64,000 nt of DNA from Lithospermum erythrorhizon (GCA_019722365.1 JADFUC010002051.1:558001-622000), one strand, 5' to 3'. Positions 11,410-24,401 are shown, counted from the first letter of the stretch. Notes: generated by a model not told the origin, from the letters alone. Translations and numbers: made by a program.

Positions 11410-12735
11410 AAATATTGGGACAAAATTTATCACAACACACGTATTAAAGAGAGTTACGACTTGATACTTTGTTAAGACGTGTAGGATAATGGTGACACTG
11501 ACTTACTGTGTCACATTATTTAATACTACCACCCCTTATTATTAGTGAGTATAAATTATTCGAAAAATTATATTATAAAAATTACAATAAATAAATATTA
11601 TAAAAATTAGTTTAAATACAAATTGGAATGAAAAGTGTTCGACCATTAAAGATAAACATTGACTAGTATCACAGCAATTTTGAGGAGTCGTTATTGTTAC
11701 GGTTTTACACTTTTTGAAAAATTAAGGACGTCAATCGAAATTAATTAGAGGGATTATGAAGTATATTCAATCCATCCTAAAAATAATTTTCCATATTATT
11801 TTAAATGAATATTACTTTTAACATGATAATTTTGATACAACTTGAAATTGTACACATTATTTAATGTTATAAATATAAAATTACTTAATTTTGATTATCG
11901 ACAATCAATTTGTACATTTTTTATGACTTGGAGGTTATCATTTTCCTTTAAACATGGCTAACTATTAGGTTAGTTAGATTCTGCATCGTACAATTTCAAT
12001 ATAAGCAATATTAGAAATGTTTTTAGGAGACGTAAAACGCGGGTAAGGCGAGAGTGTTAAATATAAATGGCCGGGGCCTTGAAGTGTAGCCCAGTTTCCT
12101 GTTTTACTATTAGAAAGAGAGTCTCGACAAGGAAAAAAAGTTATGTTGTCAATTTTTGCTTTAATTAAATAGGAACAAGGAAAAAGATAGCCGTCTTGAA
12201 TTTAATAATTTTATAAATTAAATGAAACAGCAAAGAAATCACATTCATTGTCTTCTTCCATTAATGAAATAAGGAGATTGTTCATTTATAAAATATTGAC
12301 ATTCTTTATTTTCATCATACTTCTGATTTTTTTTATATATAATCTTTGTCTAGTAAAATAACTAACGCTTTGCTAGTTTCATTAGAAATATCAGCTTCCT
12401 CTAATCCAATATATTGTGAGTTGTGACTATGATGTTTGCATGACATTTCGAATTTTAAGGCAATATTTTTGCCATGAATTCAGTGTTAATAATATGTAAA
12501 TCTTTTAAACTTGAATAAAAAGAATACAACCCCGATGATATTAGAAGAAAAAGTTTATAAGAATCAAAATTCTTTGACAAATACACTATATTTATTACCA
12601 AGTTTTGTATCTTTTATGAATTATCAACAAAACATGAGAGCCAGAACATTATATATTCTCTTAGAACACACTATTGTTACTACCAAGAAGTGTATCCTTA
12701 TCTCTCACATTTCAAACTTGCACAAAACAATCAAG
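11410..12735. other. intergenic between DUF1644 and FLA genes
   Basis: AT-rich, no gene seen. The right part should contain the FLA 3' UTR, and the left part the DUF1644 promoter. Confidence 0.5.
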
Positions 12736-13524
12736 TTAAAAGGCAAGAGCAACAACAAATACTGAAGCACAAACTGTAGCCAAACCAACTACACTTTTTG
12801 CAGCAGAAGAAGTTTGATCAGCTGAATCATCATCTGATGCCTTCTTGTGTGCACCTGCAGGCGCATCAGCCGGAGCGGGAGCAGGAGCTGGAGAAGCCTC
12901 CTCGGGACTCTCTGCAACAAGCTCCTCTGGTGCCTCGGCCGGTGAATTCTTTTTCACTGGTGGTGGAAGAGGAGGAAGAACAGGTGCCATATCATCATTC
13001 AACCCATTGACATAAATTTGATGATCAATCTTAATAATTGAAACATTGAATTGTCTGGAGTAGATTTTCTCTACGAATTTAGCATCATTTCTAGATGAGT
13101 TTCTGCTGGTGGAATAGAAGAATACCCCTTCAGGTGTTCTCTTCAATTTAGTCAAGCCTTGTCCATATTGAGAAGAGCCAGATGATTGGTAAAGATTCAC
13201 CACTTCTTGAGCCTTGTTAAGTGGCTGGTTTCTAAGCTTCATGTCATCATAGTAATCAAGAATGACATGAGACTTGACGATGTCGGTAACCTCCTCGGCA
13301 CGTTTGCCTGCAGAGAGGGTGTCCATTATATCGTTGTCGAGGCCGAGGATGGTGACAGCAGGCTGAATGCTCAGCGCCTTGGCGACATCCGGTTGAGAGA
13401 GGACTTCAGTCATCTTGCTGAAATCTGGGTATCCTTGCAAGATTTGTGTGACATTCTCAGCAAATGATGACCTCAAACAGAGAAGAACGAGGGAAAAAAC
13501 GAGAACAGAACGAAGAGAACCCAT
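12736..13524 (-). CDS. fasciclin-like arabinogalactan protein, single FAS1 domain
   Basis: An intronless 262-residue frame. The start at 13524 is chosen because the protein then begins with a classic signal peptide (MGSLRSVLVFSLVLLCLRSS, cleavage near FAE); the 56 upstream in-frame codons look like leader. One FAS1 domain spans about residues 30-180, with the H1-like AVTILGLDNDIM and H2-like SIIKIDHQIYVNG segments. Possible N-glycosylation sites include NVT, NSS and NVS. A Pro/Ala-rich stretch (SPAPAPAPADAPAGA) is a likely arabinogalactan attachment region. The hydrophobic tail VVGLATVCASVFVVALAF fits a GPI-anchor signal. Such proteins sit at the outer plasma membrane and cell wall. Architecture resembles the FLA3/5/14 group, but the exact member is not assigned. 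Confidence 0.92.
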   Translation of the reverse strand: MGSLRSVLVFSLVLLCLRSSFAENVTQILQGYPDFSKMTEVLSQPDVAKALSIQPAVTILGLDNDIMDTLSAGKRAEEVTDIVKSHVILDYYDDMKLRNQPLNKAQEVVNLYQSSGSSQYGQGLTKLKRTPEGVFFYSTSRNSSRNDAKFVEKIYSRQFNVSIIKIDHQIYVNGLNDDMAPVLPPLPPPVKKNSPAEAPEELVAESPEEASPAPAPAPADAPAGAHKKASDDDSADQTSSAAKSVVGLATVCASVFVVALAF

Positions 13525-13633
13525 TTTCCCCCCCTCTTCTAATTGCTGGGTGCTATTGTTTTCCTGTGTTTTCTTCTTTTTTATGCACCAGCAAAAAGAA
13601 TAAGATCTCGTTTTAATTATTGGGTACATTTTG

Positions 13634-13642
13634 TTATATATG
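13634..13642 (-). promoter_or_regulatory. candidate TATA box of the FLA gene
   Basis: The minus strand reads CATATATAAC about 110 bp upstream of the chosen start codon. Confidence 0.5.
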
Positions 13643-13699
13643 ATAACAAAATTATAAAGGAGAGGAGGGGAGGAATTCAAGCTAATTTGCATGCAAGTT

Positions 13700-15238
13700 T
13701 AAGGCCAGGAGTAAATTACTCCCTCCTTTAAAATATTGCATGCAGCTGATGAAACAATAATTAATAAATACCTCTTATATTTGTGTGATATATGGTACAT
13801 GATTTATATTAATAAAAGTATAGATGCACAAGATCCATCGTCGCCTCATCGCCGTTATCACTATCAACATTATAATTAACATTATCATTAGCATATATTT
13901 TAAAGGCCAGGAAAAATGAGGCACACCCTATAGTAGTCTATACTTTCATTTGTTTCATGCAAAGATAACTTCAGTTAAGGAACCTCTGGAAACGCTACTA
14001 AAGAAAGAAGACTGTGTACAGAAAATTCCCAAAGTTGGTTAAAGTTTTAGATATTAAACAATGGTTTTGTAATACTTCTTCCATTTTAACTTAAAAGCTT
14101 TCTAAAATAGGTTTTTAAGAATAATAACCTAATTCGTTAGTTCAGGACATTTTCCAACCAAATTTTCCATGGCCATATATATTCGATAAGTTGGTAGTAT
14201 ACATAATATGATTGTGAGCTAAAGAGTACAAACTAAAAAGAAATGTGAGTTCATACATAAGTATTCACAGTTGCAAAATTAAAACCTCCATGTCCTAAAT
14301 TTGATGGTAAGAAGAAATAAAAATGTGATTCACCTTTTTTAACTAACGATAGATAGTCAATAAAATGATTATGAAAACGATACAAAGACAAGTTTGAAGC
14401 AAGCGCCGACTCTGAAGTCTGAAGAATGTTGTGAACTTAGAAGCCAGGTTGCCTGAACGAACCCTAAAGGTGGCTTTTATCGGTAAATAAGCAAATCCTA
14501 AACTCATCGGCAAACAATACATAATTGGAAAGGCAGCAGCAAGACATGCTGAAGAGAAGATTACAATTCGCAAGCAACTGCATTTACGTCCTTGTTGCTA
14601 CCATTTTCAAAGAGCACAGCACAACTTTGCGAATTGCCATTGAACCAAAATGGGGAACCTTTACTCCTATTTCGAAAAAGGAAGCTATATTCAACACTTG
14701 CTGAACAGATTAAGTACCTGCAAGAAGGGGTTGAAGCCGCTCTTCTTCCTCTAAAGTATGTAAAAGACACCAAAATAATGCGTGTCAGAAGACGAAGTGT
14801 CTGCTGCAGATTCAATCTAACAGAAGCATCTTAGCTTTAACAGCTGGGATCTCCATTTATTCAAATTAATGACCTCACAGCAGGAAGTGAAGAATGAAAC
14901 GAAGGAGATTGTAGAAGCTAGCAGAAAACCAATCAAGCAGTACCAGGACGAGACCTCGGCATAAAACAAAAGCATAGATCTTTAGCACCACATTCATTCA
15001 CAAATTCCAATGAGATATAAAAGAAACTAAACCTCAAAAGATTAAGAATTCTAAATATGAAGGTCAAAGAAGAAAATAACAAAAAAATCAGCAAACATCA
15101 CACTAAATAAGGAAAGAAACTTAACCATCCAAAAGTAGAAGCCCAGGTATTCCACCTGCTTAAAAGGTATAATTAGGTCTAACCACCATAAAACACATTC
15201 CAAATACTTTTTAGCAGAATTCAATTATATTATCTTCT
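13700..15238. other. intergenic plus probable RSZ 3' UTR
   Basis: No recognisable protein. The overlapping frames at 14343-14834 on both strands have no motif and no family resemblance. The stretch nearest 15238 is probably the RSZ 3' UTR. Confidence 0.45.
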
Positions 15239-16582
15239 TCATTCTCTGCTCCTGCTTATGCGTCTCTCCCTAAGGCCATTCCTGCAGGATAAACCAGAAG
15301 AGTATTTAAGACCCGATGAAAGCACAAGGTAAGCAACAGTAGAAAACCTTATAAAAGGACATTACCCATTGGTATATGGCACTTCATCGCGTGCACGATA
15401 AGGTGGTGGTGACCTACTATATCTACGCCGACGAGGAGACATACTACGACGTGGAGGGGAGCGGTCCCGAGGACTGTAACTCCTGCATGTATAAAAATGA
15501 ATGAAATATCATGATATACACATGAAACTTATTATTGTTATTTGATTATGGGTAATTGCTTATCTATCTATGTCCTCACCTGCGACCATAACTTGGGCTC
15601 CTTCGGTACCTTGGAGGACTGCGACTTAAACGCCTTCCAGAACCACCACGAGACCGGCATTCACGAGCAAAATGACCTGGCTCACCACACTCATAGCATT
15701 TTGAATCAGAACCTGATCGACCACGTCCGCCACCTCGACCTGCACCACCACGGCCGCCGTCTCTAGAGTTGTGAGAAAGCTCCACTCTCCAACCGTTCTT
15801 ACCTGTTTGCAAAATATTGTCCAAAGTTGTATAGTTCATACATATATTAGCACAAGTATTAATAAATCGCACCCCTGAACCGTATGCAACTCAATAGTTG
15901 AACAATTAAATTTAAATAAATATGAAACAGGAAAACAATCCAAGTCAAAGGATAAGAAAAACTTTAATATGGGGGAAAACAACCACCAAAATGCTTAGTG
16001 TTCATCATGCAATATATGAATGCATTGCATGTTATATGTGTTATCATTCCATATTTGATCAGATTGAAACAAGAACTGGGACAACATAAAGATATGGCAC
16101 TAGGAGATTGTATCACAGTATGATTTGAAAGGAAGAAATAACCGTACCATCAAGCCCACGGATCGCATCTTCTGCATCCCTTTTATCATCAAAATCAATA
16201 AAAGCATATCCAGGGGGCCTTCTTGCAACCCAGACACTGAAAAATATAACGTAAAAATTACGCTCACAAAACTAGCTTGAAGCAGGTGTTTGAAATGTAA
16301 AACCTTCATTTCTAAATAAAACCGACAATCATACATTTACAAAGAAAAGGTATCATAATTTCATAATGAACTTGAATTTCATGAATCCAAAACCGAGAGA
16401 TTCGCAGACCAATTCCTCAAACAAATTTAAAACACAAACAACCAATAACCCAATAACCGAAACAATCTCATAAAAGTATTGGGATACTCTCACCTCCTTA
16501 TAGTACCATAAGTACGAAATTCATCTTCCAGTTCTCGTTCACTGACTCGAGGATCCAAGTTTCCAATGTAGACCCTTGACAT
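15239..16582 (-). CDS. RSZ21/RSZ22-type serine/arginine-rich splicing factor
   Basis: Five coding exons (16582-16494, 16236-16148, 15802-15580, 15482-15366, 15281-15239) join in frame to 186 residues, close to the usual length. Order: an RRM with RNP2-like VYIGNL (residues 4-9) and RNP1-like GYAFIDF; a glycine-rich linker ([14 protein letters not shown]); a CCHC zinc knuckle [14 protein letters not shown]; and an RS-rich tail ending [21 protein letters not shown]. The protein is a plant orthologue group of 9G8/SRSF7 that acts in nuclear pre-mRNA splicing. Retaining the last intron would stop translation right after TNG, so two C-termini are possible. A long 5' UTR intron precedes the ATG (donor near 17393, acceptor near 16603), a typical place for SR-gene autoregulation. 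Confidence 0.95.
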
Positions 16583-16721
16583 CTTCAATTAATATTCCTT
16601 CTGCACATACAAATAAATTAGAAAAACTTAACATACTCCAATCATTAATTGAACAAAGCAACACATCTACTCGTATAAGACACGAAATTTGCAACACCAA
16701 TGCAGAACTAGAAAAAAACAC

Positions 16722-17205
16722 TCCCTACATCCCCAAAAGATTGTCAAGTTTGATTTTTAATTATCGAAAACTCGAAACTAAATATATTTATGGACTTAAT
16801 TCGAACTCAAAACATTAATTTTAATCAAATTCATCATTAAACACACTATCCTTTTAATTGTCGAAAACTCGAAACTAAATAAATTTATGAACTTAATAGA
16901 CACACAAAACATTGGTTTGAATCAAATTCATCATATTAATGTTAAACACAGATTAAAAACACTATCTATTTAATATTATTTCAGCAAACACTATGCAACA
17001 TATCAAATATTTAAGTTCAAAATTAAAAAGTCAACCCAACAAACTCAAAAATAGACAATCTTTTTGTTATAAATGGCTTATTACAAGTCCAAATATAAAA
17101 AAAAACATTAAGAAACAAAAAAGTCTTGATTTTTTTAGAATTGACAAAAAGGGTATTAAGCCAGACAACTGAAGTGTAAGAAAGTGACAACCTTTTTGGG
17201 ACAGT
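16722..17205. mobile_element. Stowaway-like MITE inside the RSZ leader intron
   Basis: The left end CCTACATCCCCAAAAGATTG and the right end, reverse-complemented, CTGTCCCAAAAAGGTTGTC form imperfect terminal inverted repeats. The interior carries a tandem duplication. No clear TA duplication remains. Confidence 0.5.
16757..16960. repeat. tandem duplication, unit about 100 bp, two copies
   Basis: Both copies share CGAAAACTCGAAACTAAAT, TTTATG-ACTTAAT, CAAAACATT and AATCAAATTCATCAT in the same order. Copy one starts at about 16757 and copy two at about 16857. Confidence 0.75.
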
Positions 17206-17514
17206 TATCAATATTACAGCTCTAAGATCGAAATAATAACTAATTTATGCAACAACAAAAAAAAAGTGAAATATTATGAACCCTAAATAAATAAAATGAT
17301 TTAAAATAAGGAAATTAAGCAAATATTGTGGATCTAATAGCCTGATTTTTTATGGTTTTTAATGTTTTTTGGTGAATTTGAAAGAGGAAAATGTACCTAA
17401 AAGTGAAGAGGAGTGAAGCCAAAGCCCTAGCAAGCAGCTTTGACAAATGACTAGAATTTGGACAATTAGATATTTTGAATAAGTTATAGCACCAGTGCAG
17501 AGTGTCAAAATATT

Positions 17515-17594
17515 ATGAAACGACTATTTTGCCTCTAATGAGACTTCCTCAAACATTACACTTACAAATATTGGGGCTAAAATAGTCATTTCAT
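17515..17594. mobile_element. short TIR element (ATGAAAYGACTATTTT family)
   Basis: An 80-bp unit begins ATGAAACGACTATTTT and ends AAAATAGTCATTTCAT, near-perfect 16-bp inverted repeats. The interior (GACTTCCTCAAACATTACAC) matches the elements near 44.4-44.8 kb, so this is a dispersed family. Confidence 0.65.
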
Positions 17595-17599
17595 GTCAT

Positions 17600-20500
17600 G
17601 CAATTTGAATGAGGTTTTTATTTTAGTATTTTGGAGTAATTTTGTTTGGCCCTAGTATGGATTTAATTTGGATTTGGATCATAACTGTCCTCTGTTTTAA
17701 ATTTTTACTTTTTTGACAATTTAATTTTTAATTTCACCTAAATATTTTGTTGTTTTTAGAGAATATTTCCGCGAAAATTATGGCAACAAAAGAATTTCAA
17801 ATTATTTCCATTGAGTATTTTTTCATCAAATAATATATAATAAATAAAATATTTAAGCTCAAACTCAAAAATTAAACTATCAAAAATTCTAAAATTCAAG
17901 GAAAGAATATTTTTCAATTAGCTGGTTGATTTCAGGTGCTTCCAGTTGGCATGTGATCTGGGGGTGTAATTTGACTTTAATTTCCATGGGATTCATTTTA
18001 CATCAAACACAATTTTAGTATATAACAAAGATTTAACTTTTTTGAGATATATTTTTGGTCAAAAGGTGTTGTTCAATTCATAATATATGTTTTGATATTA
18101 TATATCATTTATTACATATATTTTAAAATGTTCTGTTTCATCATTTATGCTAATAAATCTGTAATTTTGATTCTACCGTTAATTTTTTCGTTAATGCACA
18201 TTTTAGTCATTTCACAAAAAAAATATTATAAAAAGAAAATATGAAAACCCCTCCCTTCCCCTCCCCGTTCTCCTGGTACATCTACTCACATCATACAATT
18301 ATAAGTCATTTTACACGAAATTTTATATTTTAAGTTTACAATTTCTCCAACTTTGAAAATTTTTAAGTTTATCATATAATTTTACATCATTTTACACGAA
18401 AATAGTATATTTACTCCGAACTAATTAATGAATTTCCATTACATATATTTAAAATTATCCCTTGTCGAAGAAGATGGCCTCACATTTCTTGGGCCAAACC
18501 AATTTCCACGGTCCCTAGCTTTCACGGCCCCGATGGAAATATGGTCGATATTTTGGTGTGTGGAAATATAGTCACCTCATTTTTTGGCTTGTTAATGCTT
18601 GATGTTTGTAAGATCTCATATTAGGACAATATTTTTTTTTATATATATAAATAATTTTGGGGAATGACAAAGTAAGACAAGCATGTATGCCATTATACTA
18701 AAACATAAGTTTATCAGTTTATATTACGTACTTAAATATGAGTTTATGTGTTTATGAGTTTGAGAAACAAGAAAAGCTACTAATATAGCTAGAACAGATT
18801 GTCGCTGCTTCACGTGTCTCATTATATTTGGGACCCTGTGAAGTTGCTGCTAAAGTCATTCATGTTACAGTATGAGGTTGGGGTTTTGTTTAGATGCTTG
18901 CCGACAATGACAAAAATCGTTAAAAGATATCAATCTCAACCTCCTATACATGAATTGGTGAGGAGTAGTCCTATGGAGCTGGATAACTCGTTACCCACTC
19001 AAGCAATTCGATAGATCATTTGTTGCTTAACATGCTCAAAAGTATTGCCGAATAAATATCCCATTGGCCGATATTTATTCTATCCGTTTATAAATCGTTA
19101 AAATTTAAAAAAATTATAAATATGTTCCAATACATAATCATAAATAAAGAGTACAACATTATTTAAAAGAATTATTATGGTTTATGTATAATTTTATTTG
19201 CTAGCATAAGAGATGCCAGACTTTGCTTAACTATTTTAGCTTAATTTTATTCAATTAATTAACGATTTGAGAAAAAATTACATTTGAAGATAATTTGAAA
19301 TTATTTATTTTCGAAACTTGCGTCGATTAACTTAACGGGTGGTACTACCTCAGCACCGAATCGTTATCTTAACGAGTCGAGTCGGTACTAAAGTTGGGGG
19401 TTTGTTACTTTAATTCGGCTCATATTCAATTCGACTCGCTTATCTTAATAGCTGAAGGTACTCCAATACCTACTGACTCATTGCTTCAAAGACTAAATGA
19501 GGAGAAAATGGAGACATTAAGTGGCAATGGGACGAAGACATTTGAGCATTGGGACTCTTCTAAACTCATATGAAGCTCCTCTTCATAATAACATATTGTA
19601 ATATAACTTCAAAAAGAAATAATAGCCATAAGTTATGAGTAAGACTGTGACTCTGTCAAGTCGCAAACCCGACCCAAGTCCCGACCTAAATCAAGACCGA
19701 GTCCGCAGAACGCCGAGAGGCCTGACTTGTCTCTCGCCTCCCGACTCCTGATATTTTATGGCGGTTCAAGCTAGATATTTTGATGAGGTGATCTCCAAAA
19801 TTTCATTTCGAATCTAAGAATCCCAAACATCCATATATGGAAAGCCATATACTTCCTGGCTAGAAGATAACAGTTGTTTTATAAACTATTCATCCTGCAT
19901 AATCTACACATCCGAGAAGAAAGCTATTGCTTAAATTTGTAATTTGTTTCTTCCTATTATAAATAATTTTTTCTCATGGCCTCGCTCATGATACCCCACA
20001 CATCAAGTTAGGATACCACGCAGCATCCTACAAGTATTTACTTTGGCCCCACATCCGGAGAAAGAAAGCCACGCTAAATTTGTGAATTTGTTTCTTCCTA
20101 TTATTGTAAATTTCATAAAATTTTATCAGCTATTGTAAATTTTGGAAGTTAAATGTTATTTTTCTTTTTTAAATGTTATTTATTTATAGACTCATTATTT
20201 AATCTGACGAATTAATAGGAGTTAAAACTCGAACTCCAACAAATTTTGGTCTTAACTCTAATTTATTTTTCTCTTATTATTTCTCAAGTTATTTTTACTC
20301 TCATTATTTTTAAAATTATTATTTTTAATTGCCTGGCCTGCATTTCATCAATTATTATAGATTTTAAAGTTAAAATTGGTTTGAATAATGATCAATATTA
20401 TATGACTCTTTATAATAATTTTAACTCTCAAACTTATTTTACAATCATGAATTTTAAATATTTTATTATTAATGTAGCTTTTATGAATTTTTTTTAAATC

Positions 20501-22335
20501 ATAGTATTTTGTTGACTGTAATTATTTAATTCTAGTGATTAATAGATTTTTTTATATTAACCATTATTTAATAATATTGAACCTCTTAAAATTATTATTA
20601 CTCATTTTGTATTAACTCTAAAGTAAATTTTAACCTCATTATTTTTAATTATTTTTTAAGTTCTATTATTTAATTGTTATAACTTCTCTTAAAAATACAT
20701 ATCATTTTTTTACTCACGTTATTTTCTTATCTCTAATTAATTATGTATTTTCATAATTATTGTTTTGTATCATTTATTCAAATGATTCTTAACTATAATT
20801 TTTTAACTATTTTATTTTCCAACAATCACTATTGTTTTAACTCCTCATTAAGTTACATTTTCATAATTAATTCTCATGAATAATATATACTTGTAATTAG
20901 TTTCTACGCTGGAGCCGCAATTTAGCCTTAACAAAAAATGAAAATACCTAACCACATTCGCACATTTAGAAGGTATATAGATATAAATATAGATATAGAT
21001 TATTTTCCACTCTTTAGTCAATTGATCCCTATGTGTTTAGAATATGTTAAAGTATTTATGAGGTTTGATCATGAAATTAATTGGTGATATGAGAACAAAT
21101 TATGGTGAATTAATGTGAATCTAACAATTATCTTTGTTTAGAACTATGATGAATCAATGAGAATCTAACCATTTTATATCAGTCATTCACCCTCATTATT
21201 ACTCATTCGCCCTAAAATAATTCCCCTCAAATCCGGAAAAAATAGAGGAGAATGACATATCTAAAATAATTTAATATATTATCTATGATTCACCTTATCC
21301 CAAAAAAATATGTTATCCAAACAACAATTAATTTATTCCTTACTCTTTTCCCCGAATTTACCGCGATCCTAATAAAACATTCATAACTCAAACTCTCGAG
21401 GTAGAAATATGGAAATAATTGACAAATAGTCATTGAAGTTTGGGAAAAATTAATCCTTAGTCCACAAAGTTAGCATAAGTGCTATAATAGTCTCTATAAT
21501 TACAAACTAATTGAAAAATAGTCTCGATCTTTTGCATTAGCACGATTAGAAGCAGTTTCATATAATTTATCTAATACAAATAAATAAGATGAAACTCTTG
21601 GGGAAATGAGTCTATTTATTATACTTATTAATAATATATTTTTTCCAATGATAATAAATTTAATGAGGCCTTGTGCCTATACAAAATGATGCCTTTTTAT
21701 TATATTTCTTATCAATATATTTTTACAATGATAATAAAACTAATTAACAAAGATAAAATATAAAAATAAGCTTCATTCACAGATTATTTGAAGAGATTCA
21801 TTGGAAAGTTTTTTGTCAAAATTAAATCTATGTGTCTTCTTTATACTTCTATTTTTTTAAATATTGCTTTTAAATTCAAATACACATAAAGAAGTACATT
21901 AAAAATATAAAACGATAATTAATCAAACACATATTTATCGATTGACACTGAAGTATAAAATAGTCAAAAAGTTAATTTAATGTAAAAGCATATTTATTAT
22001 ATATATAAACGATATAATTGAAAATAAATAAAAAATAAGTTAAACGAGCAATTAAAAAGTATTTTTTAAAGAGGGCCTTTTAAAGTGGGGCCTGTACCTA
22101 ATACCTAGTGCCTAGTGGCACAACCTTGAAGCCGGGCCTGCATCTAATGGGAAAAAATATTATTTGTGCAACATATTTGAAATTTAAGAAACTATTATTA
22201 TATCATCATTTCCTACTATGTCTTAGACTTCTAACAAACTCTAAAAATATAGGAGTTATATGACTGGTTATTTATGTTCTAGTTCAAATCCTCTAAAGTA
22301 GAAGTATTATTTTCTTCTTCTTCTTTCATATTGGT
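17600..22335. other. gene-poor intergenic region
   Basis: No gene seen. It holds AT-rich repeats, T-rich cryptic simple sequence at about 20230-20870, and GC-richer LTR-like scraps at about 19320-19750. A short frame at 18799-19014 is unassigned. Confidence 0.5.
19905..20110. repeat. direct repeat, about 60 bp, two copies 140 bp apart
   Basis: CACATCCGAGAAGAAAGC...TTTGTTTCTTCCTATTAT recurs as CACATCCGGAGAAAGAAAGC...TTTGTTTCTTCCTATTAT. Confidence 0.65.
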
Positions 22336-22343
22336 TGTTACAG

Positions 22344-24401
22344 ATGCCTAGACCAGGTCCAAGGCCATATGAGTGTGCCAAAAAAGCTTGGCATAGTGAC
22401 AAATACCTCCCCATTAGAGGTTCTTTAATTCAAGAAATTTTCAGACTTGTTAATGAAGTGCACAAAGAAGCAACTAAAAAGAACAATGAATGGCAAGAGA
22501 AGCTGCCCATTGTTGTGTTAAGAGCTGAAGAAATTATGTACTCAAAAGCCACTTGTGAAGTTAAGTTCATTATACTCCCACAATAGCAACTTAACTAGCT
22601 TTCATTTTTTTAAGAAATAGTTGAATCATTAATTCATTCAGTATAACTTTGGAGTTTAACAAATTGTTAAATTATTTTGAATTAATAATGCATTCATATA
22701 TAGTCACTAGGCTTAGCCTAGCAACCACGATATTACTCGTAATGACGAGAATAAAAGGTTTAATTTAATAACTAATCCGTATGACACACTAAACATATGT
22801 CCAGATTTTGGATATTGCTATTTTTTATTTAAATATATTAATCTGTTATGAACATGTAGTTTTCTAAAGTATTTAAAGTCAACTGTCAATTTAAATTCAT
22901 ATGAAGGTTGTATTAATAATTTATTGTATTTAAATGCAGTTTCCATGTGTTCTTTCAACTTTGTTGGAATTTCATATTTTGGTTCCTTTGCAATTTCTTC
23001 TTGTTTAGGATGAATATGTAGACCTATCAACTCTTGGGGATAGGTTGAGTGAAGCTGTAAATACTATAATTCGAAGGGATGATTCCAGCAGTGAAGATGG
23101 TAAATTTTTGCAGCCATGTATTGAAGGTATATTGCTGTAATTTTTTGAAGAAATATTATATCATGTGTTAACACATTGGCATTTCTGCTTTCCAAATTAT
23201 GGCATGTGTTTTCAATTATGCTTCTGTTTGTATATAGTTTGCACTTAAACATAAGAGGGTCATCCGAAAAATCCAATCTTGTGACTTTCTATGTATTTTA
23301 ATGACTAAGTTGGATTGATGTTGTTCTAATAAGTTGCACCTCTAATTAGACATGCTTCCATTCTGAACCTCATATCACACGGTAGCAGAAGCGCCAGACC
23401 ATCAGACCCCCCCCTCCCCGCTGGCTGAGCCTCTTCAGACGCATTTAATATTGACGCTGAATATGAATTGTTTCATCAATTGCTACCAGTTACTACTTAG
23501 TAGTCTTTGTATAAGACAATTAGGCTTGACTATGTTGAATTGATTACATTTTGTTATGGTTCTCTTCTGTGTACTGTGTGTAGCTGCACTACAATTAGGT
23601 TGCATTCCAAGAAGATCTTCGAGAAGCCAGCGATATAGTAATCCTGGATGTTATTTGACTTCCCCAACTAGTGATCATCCTTCTTTTCCTACGTACCCGA
23701 AAAGTCTTTCAAATAAAACTCCAAATATTCCCTTTGTACCTCAGCAATCAAACTTTGAAGCTGTAACTAACAAAGATAACTCTTCTAACTGCTTGACATC
23801 GTCCAAATCTACCAACCAGACATATACTTGTAGAAACTCAAAGACACTTTGTGGTCAGCAAAGTTCCTTGCCTTCTAGCAGCCTCCAATGCATAACTATG
23901 CAGCCTCCTAGTGCAAGAAATTCTTATTCAATCTATCCCTTTCATTTCGGAGATTCGTTTCAACCTAAAAATTACACTTTTGATTCTAAAACGGCCACAA
24001 CCCTTAAATCTCATTTTAGTGGAAATAAAACTATGGGAGTTGGGCAGAATGGGATCCCTATGAGGAATTCACATGAGACTAAATGTGATTTATCGTTAAG
24101 GTTAGGGCAATTAGTTAATCCATCTACAAGTATTGATGCTTCTTGGTCCCAAGAAGTGGGAATTTCTGGTTCAATTTCTTTTCAGCGGAGAAGACTCTTA
24201 AGTAGTCCATTGCGACAAACTGGAAGTGACTTCTGTTTCTTCCCTGGAATGATTGCTAAAGAGCAGTTGGATTCTTCTTCGTTCAAAAAAAGTCAAGAGA
24301 TCAGCATGAATGTGGAAAACTCCGTAAGGAAAAGGAAAGCAGCTACTAGTCACTCTTCAGAGGATGAAAAATCTGATTGGCGGTTGAAGGTACCCTCATA
24401 A
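22344..24401 (+). CDS. KIX8/KIX9-like transcriptional repressor adaptor
   Basis: Exons 22344-22559, 23009-23126 and 23584-24401 join in frame to 383 residues. The N-terminal ~120 residues form the plant KIX-type domain: MPRPGPRPYE, RGSLIQEIFRLVNEVHKEAT, KLPIVVLRAEEIMYSKA, NTIIRRDD, LQPCIEAALQLGC and RRSSRSQRYSNPGCYL. An EAR repression motif, CDLSLRLG, occurs near residues 280-290. From established work, KIX8/9 bridge PEAPOD proteins to TOPLESS co-repressors and limit leaf growth. A 3' segment (RKRKAA) may be a nuclear localisation signal. The ATG follows directly on a pyrimidine-rich TTGTTACAG, so an upstream non-coding exon is likely. The stop comes just after KVPS; relatives as I recall them run about ten residues further. 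Confidence 0.85.

Larger units (their letters stand above)
16603..17460 (-). other. RSZ gene leader intron and 5' UTR exon
   Basis: The minus strand shows a leader donor (TTTTAG then GTACAT) at about 17393-17400 and an acceptor (TTGTATGTGCAG) at about 16603, so most of this stretch is a 5' UTR intron of roughly 0.8 kb. It contains a Stowaway-like insertion. Confidence 0.6.

Noticed and set aside
14343..14834. Overlapping 76-84 codon frames on both strands
   Set aside because: No motif and no family resemblance; possibly transcribed non-coding DNA.
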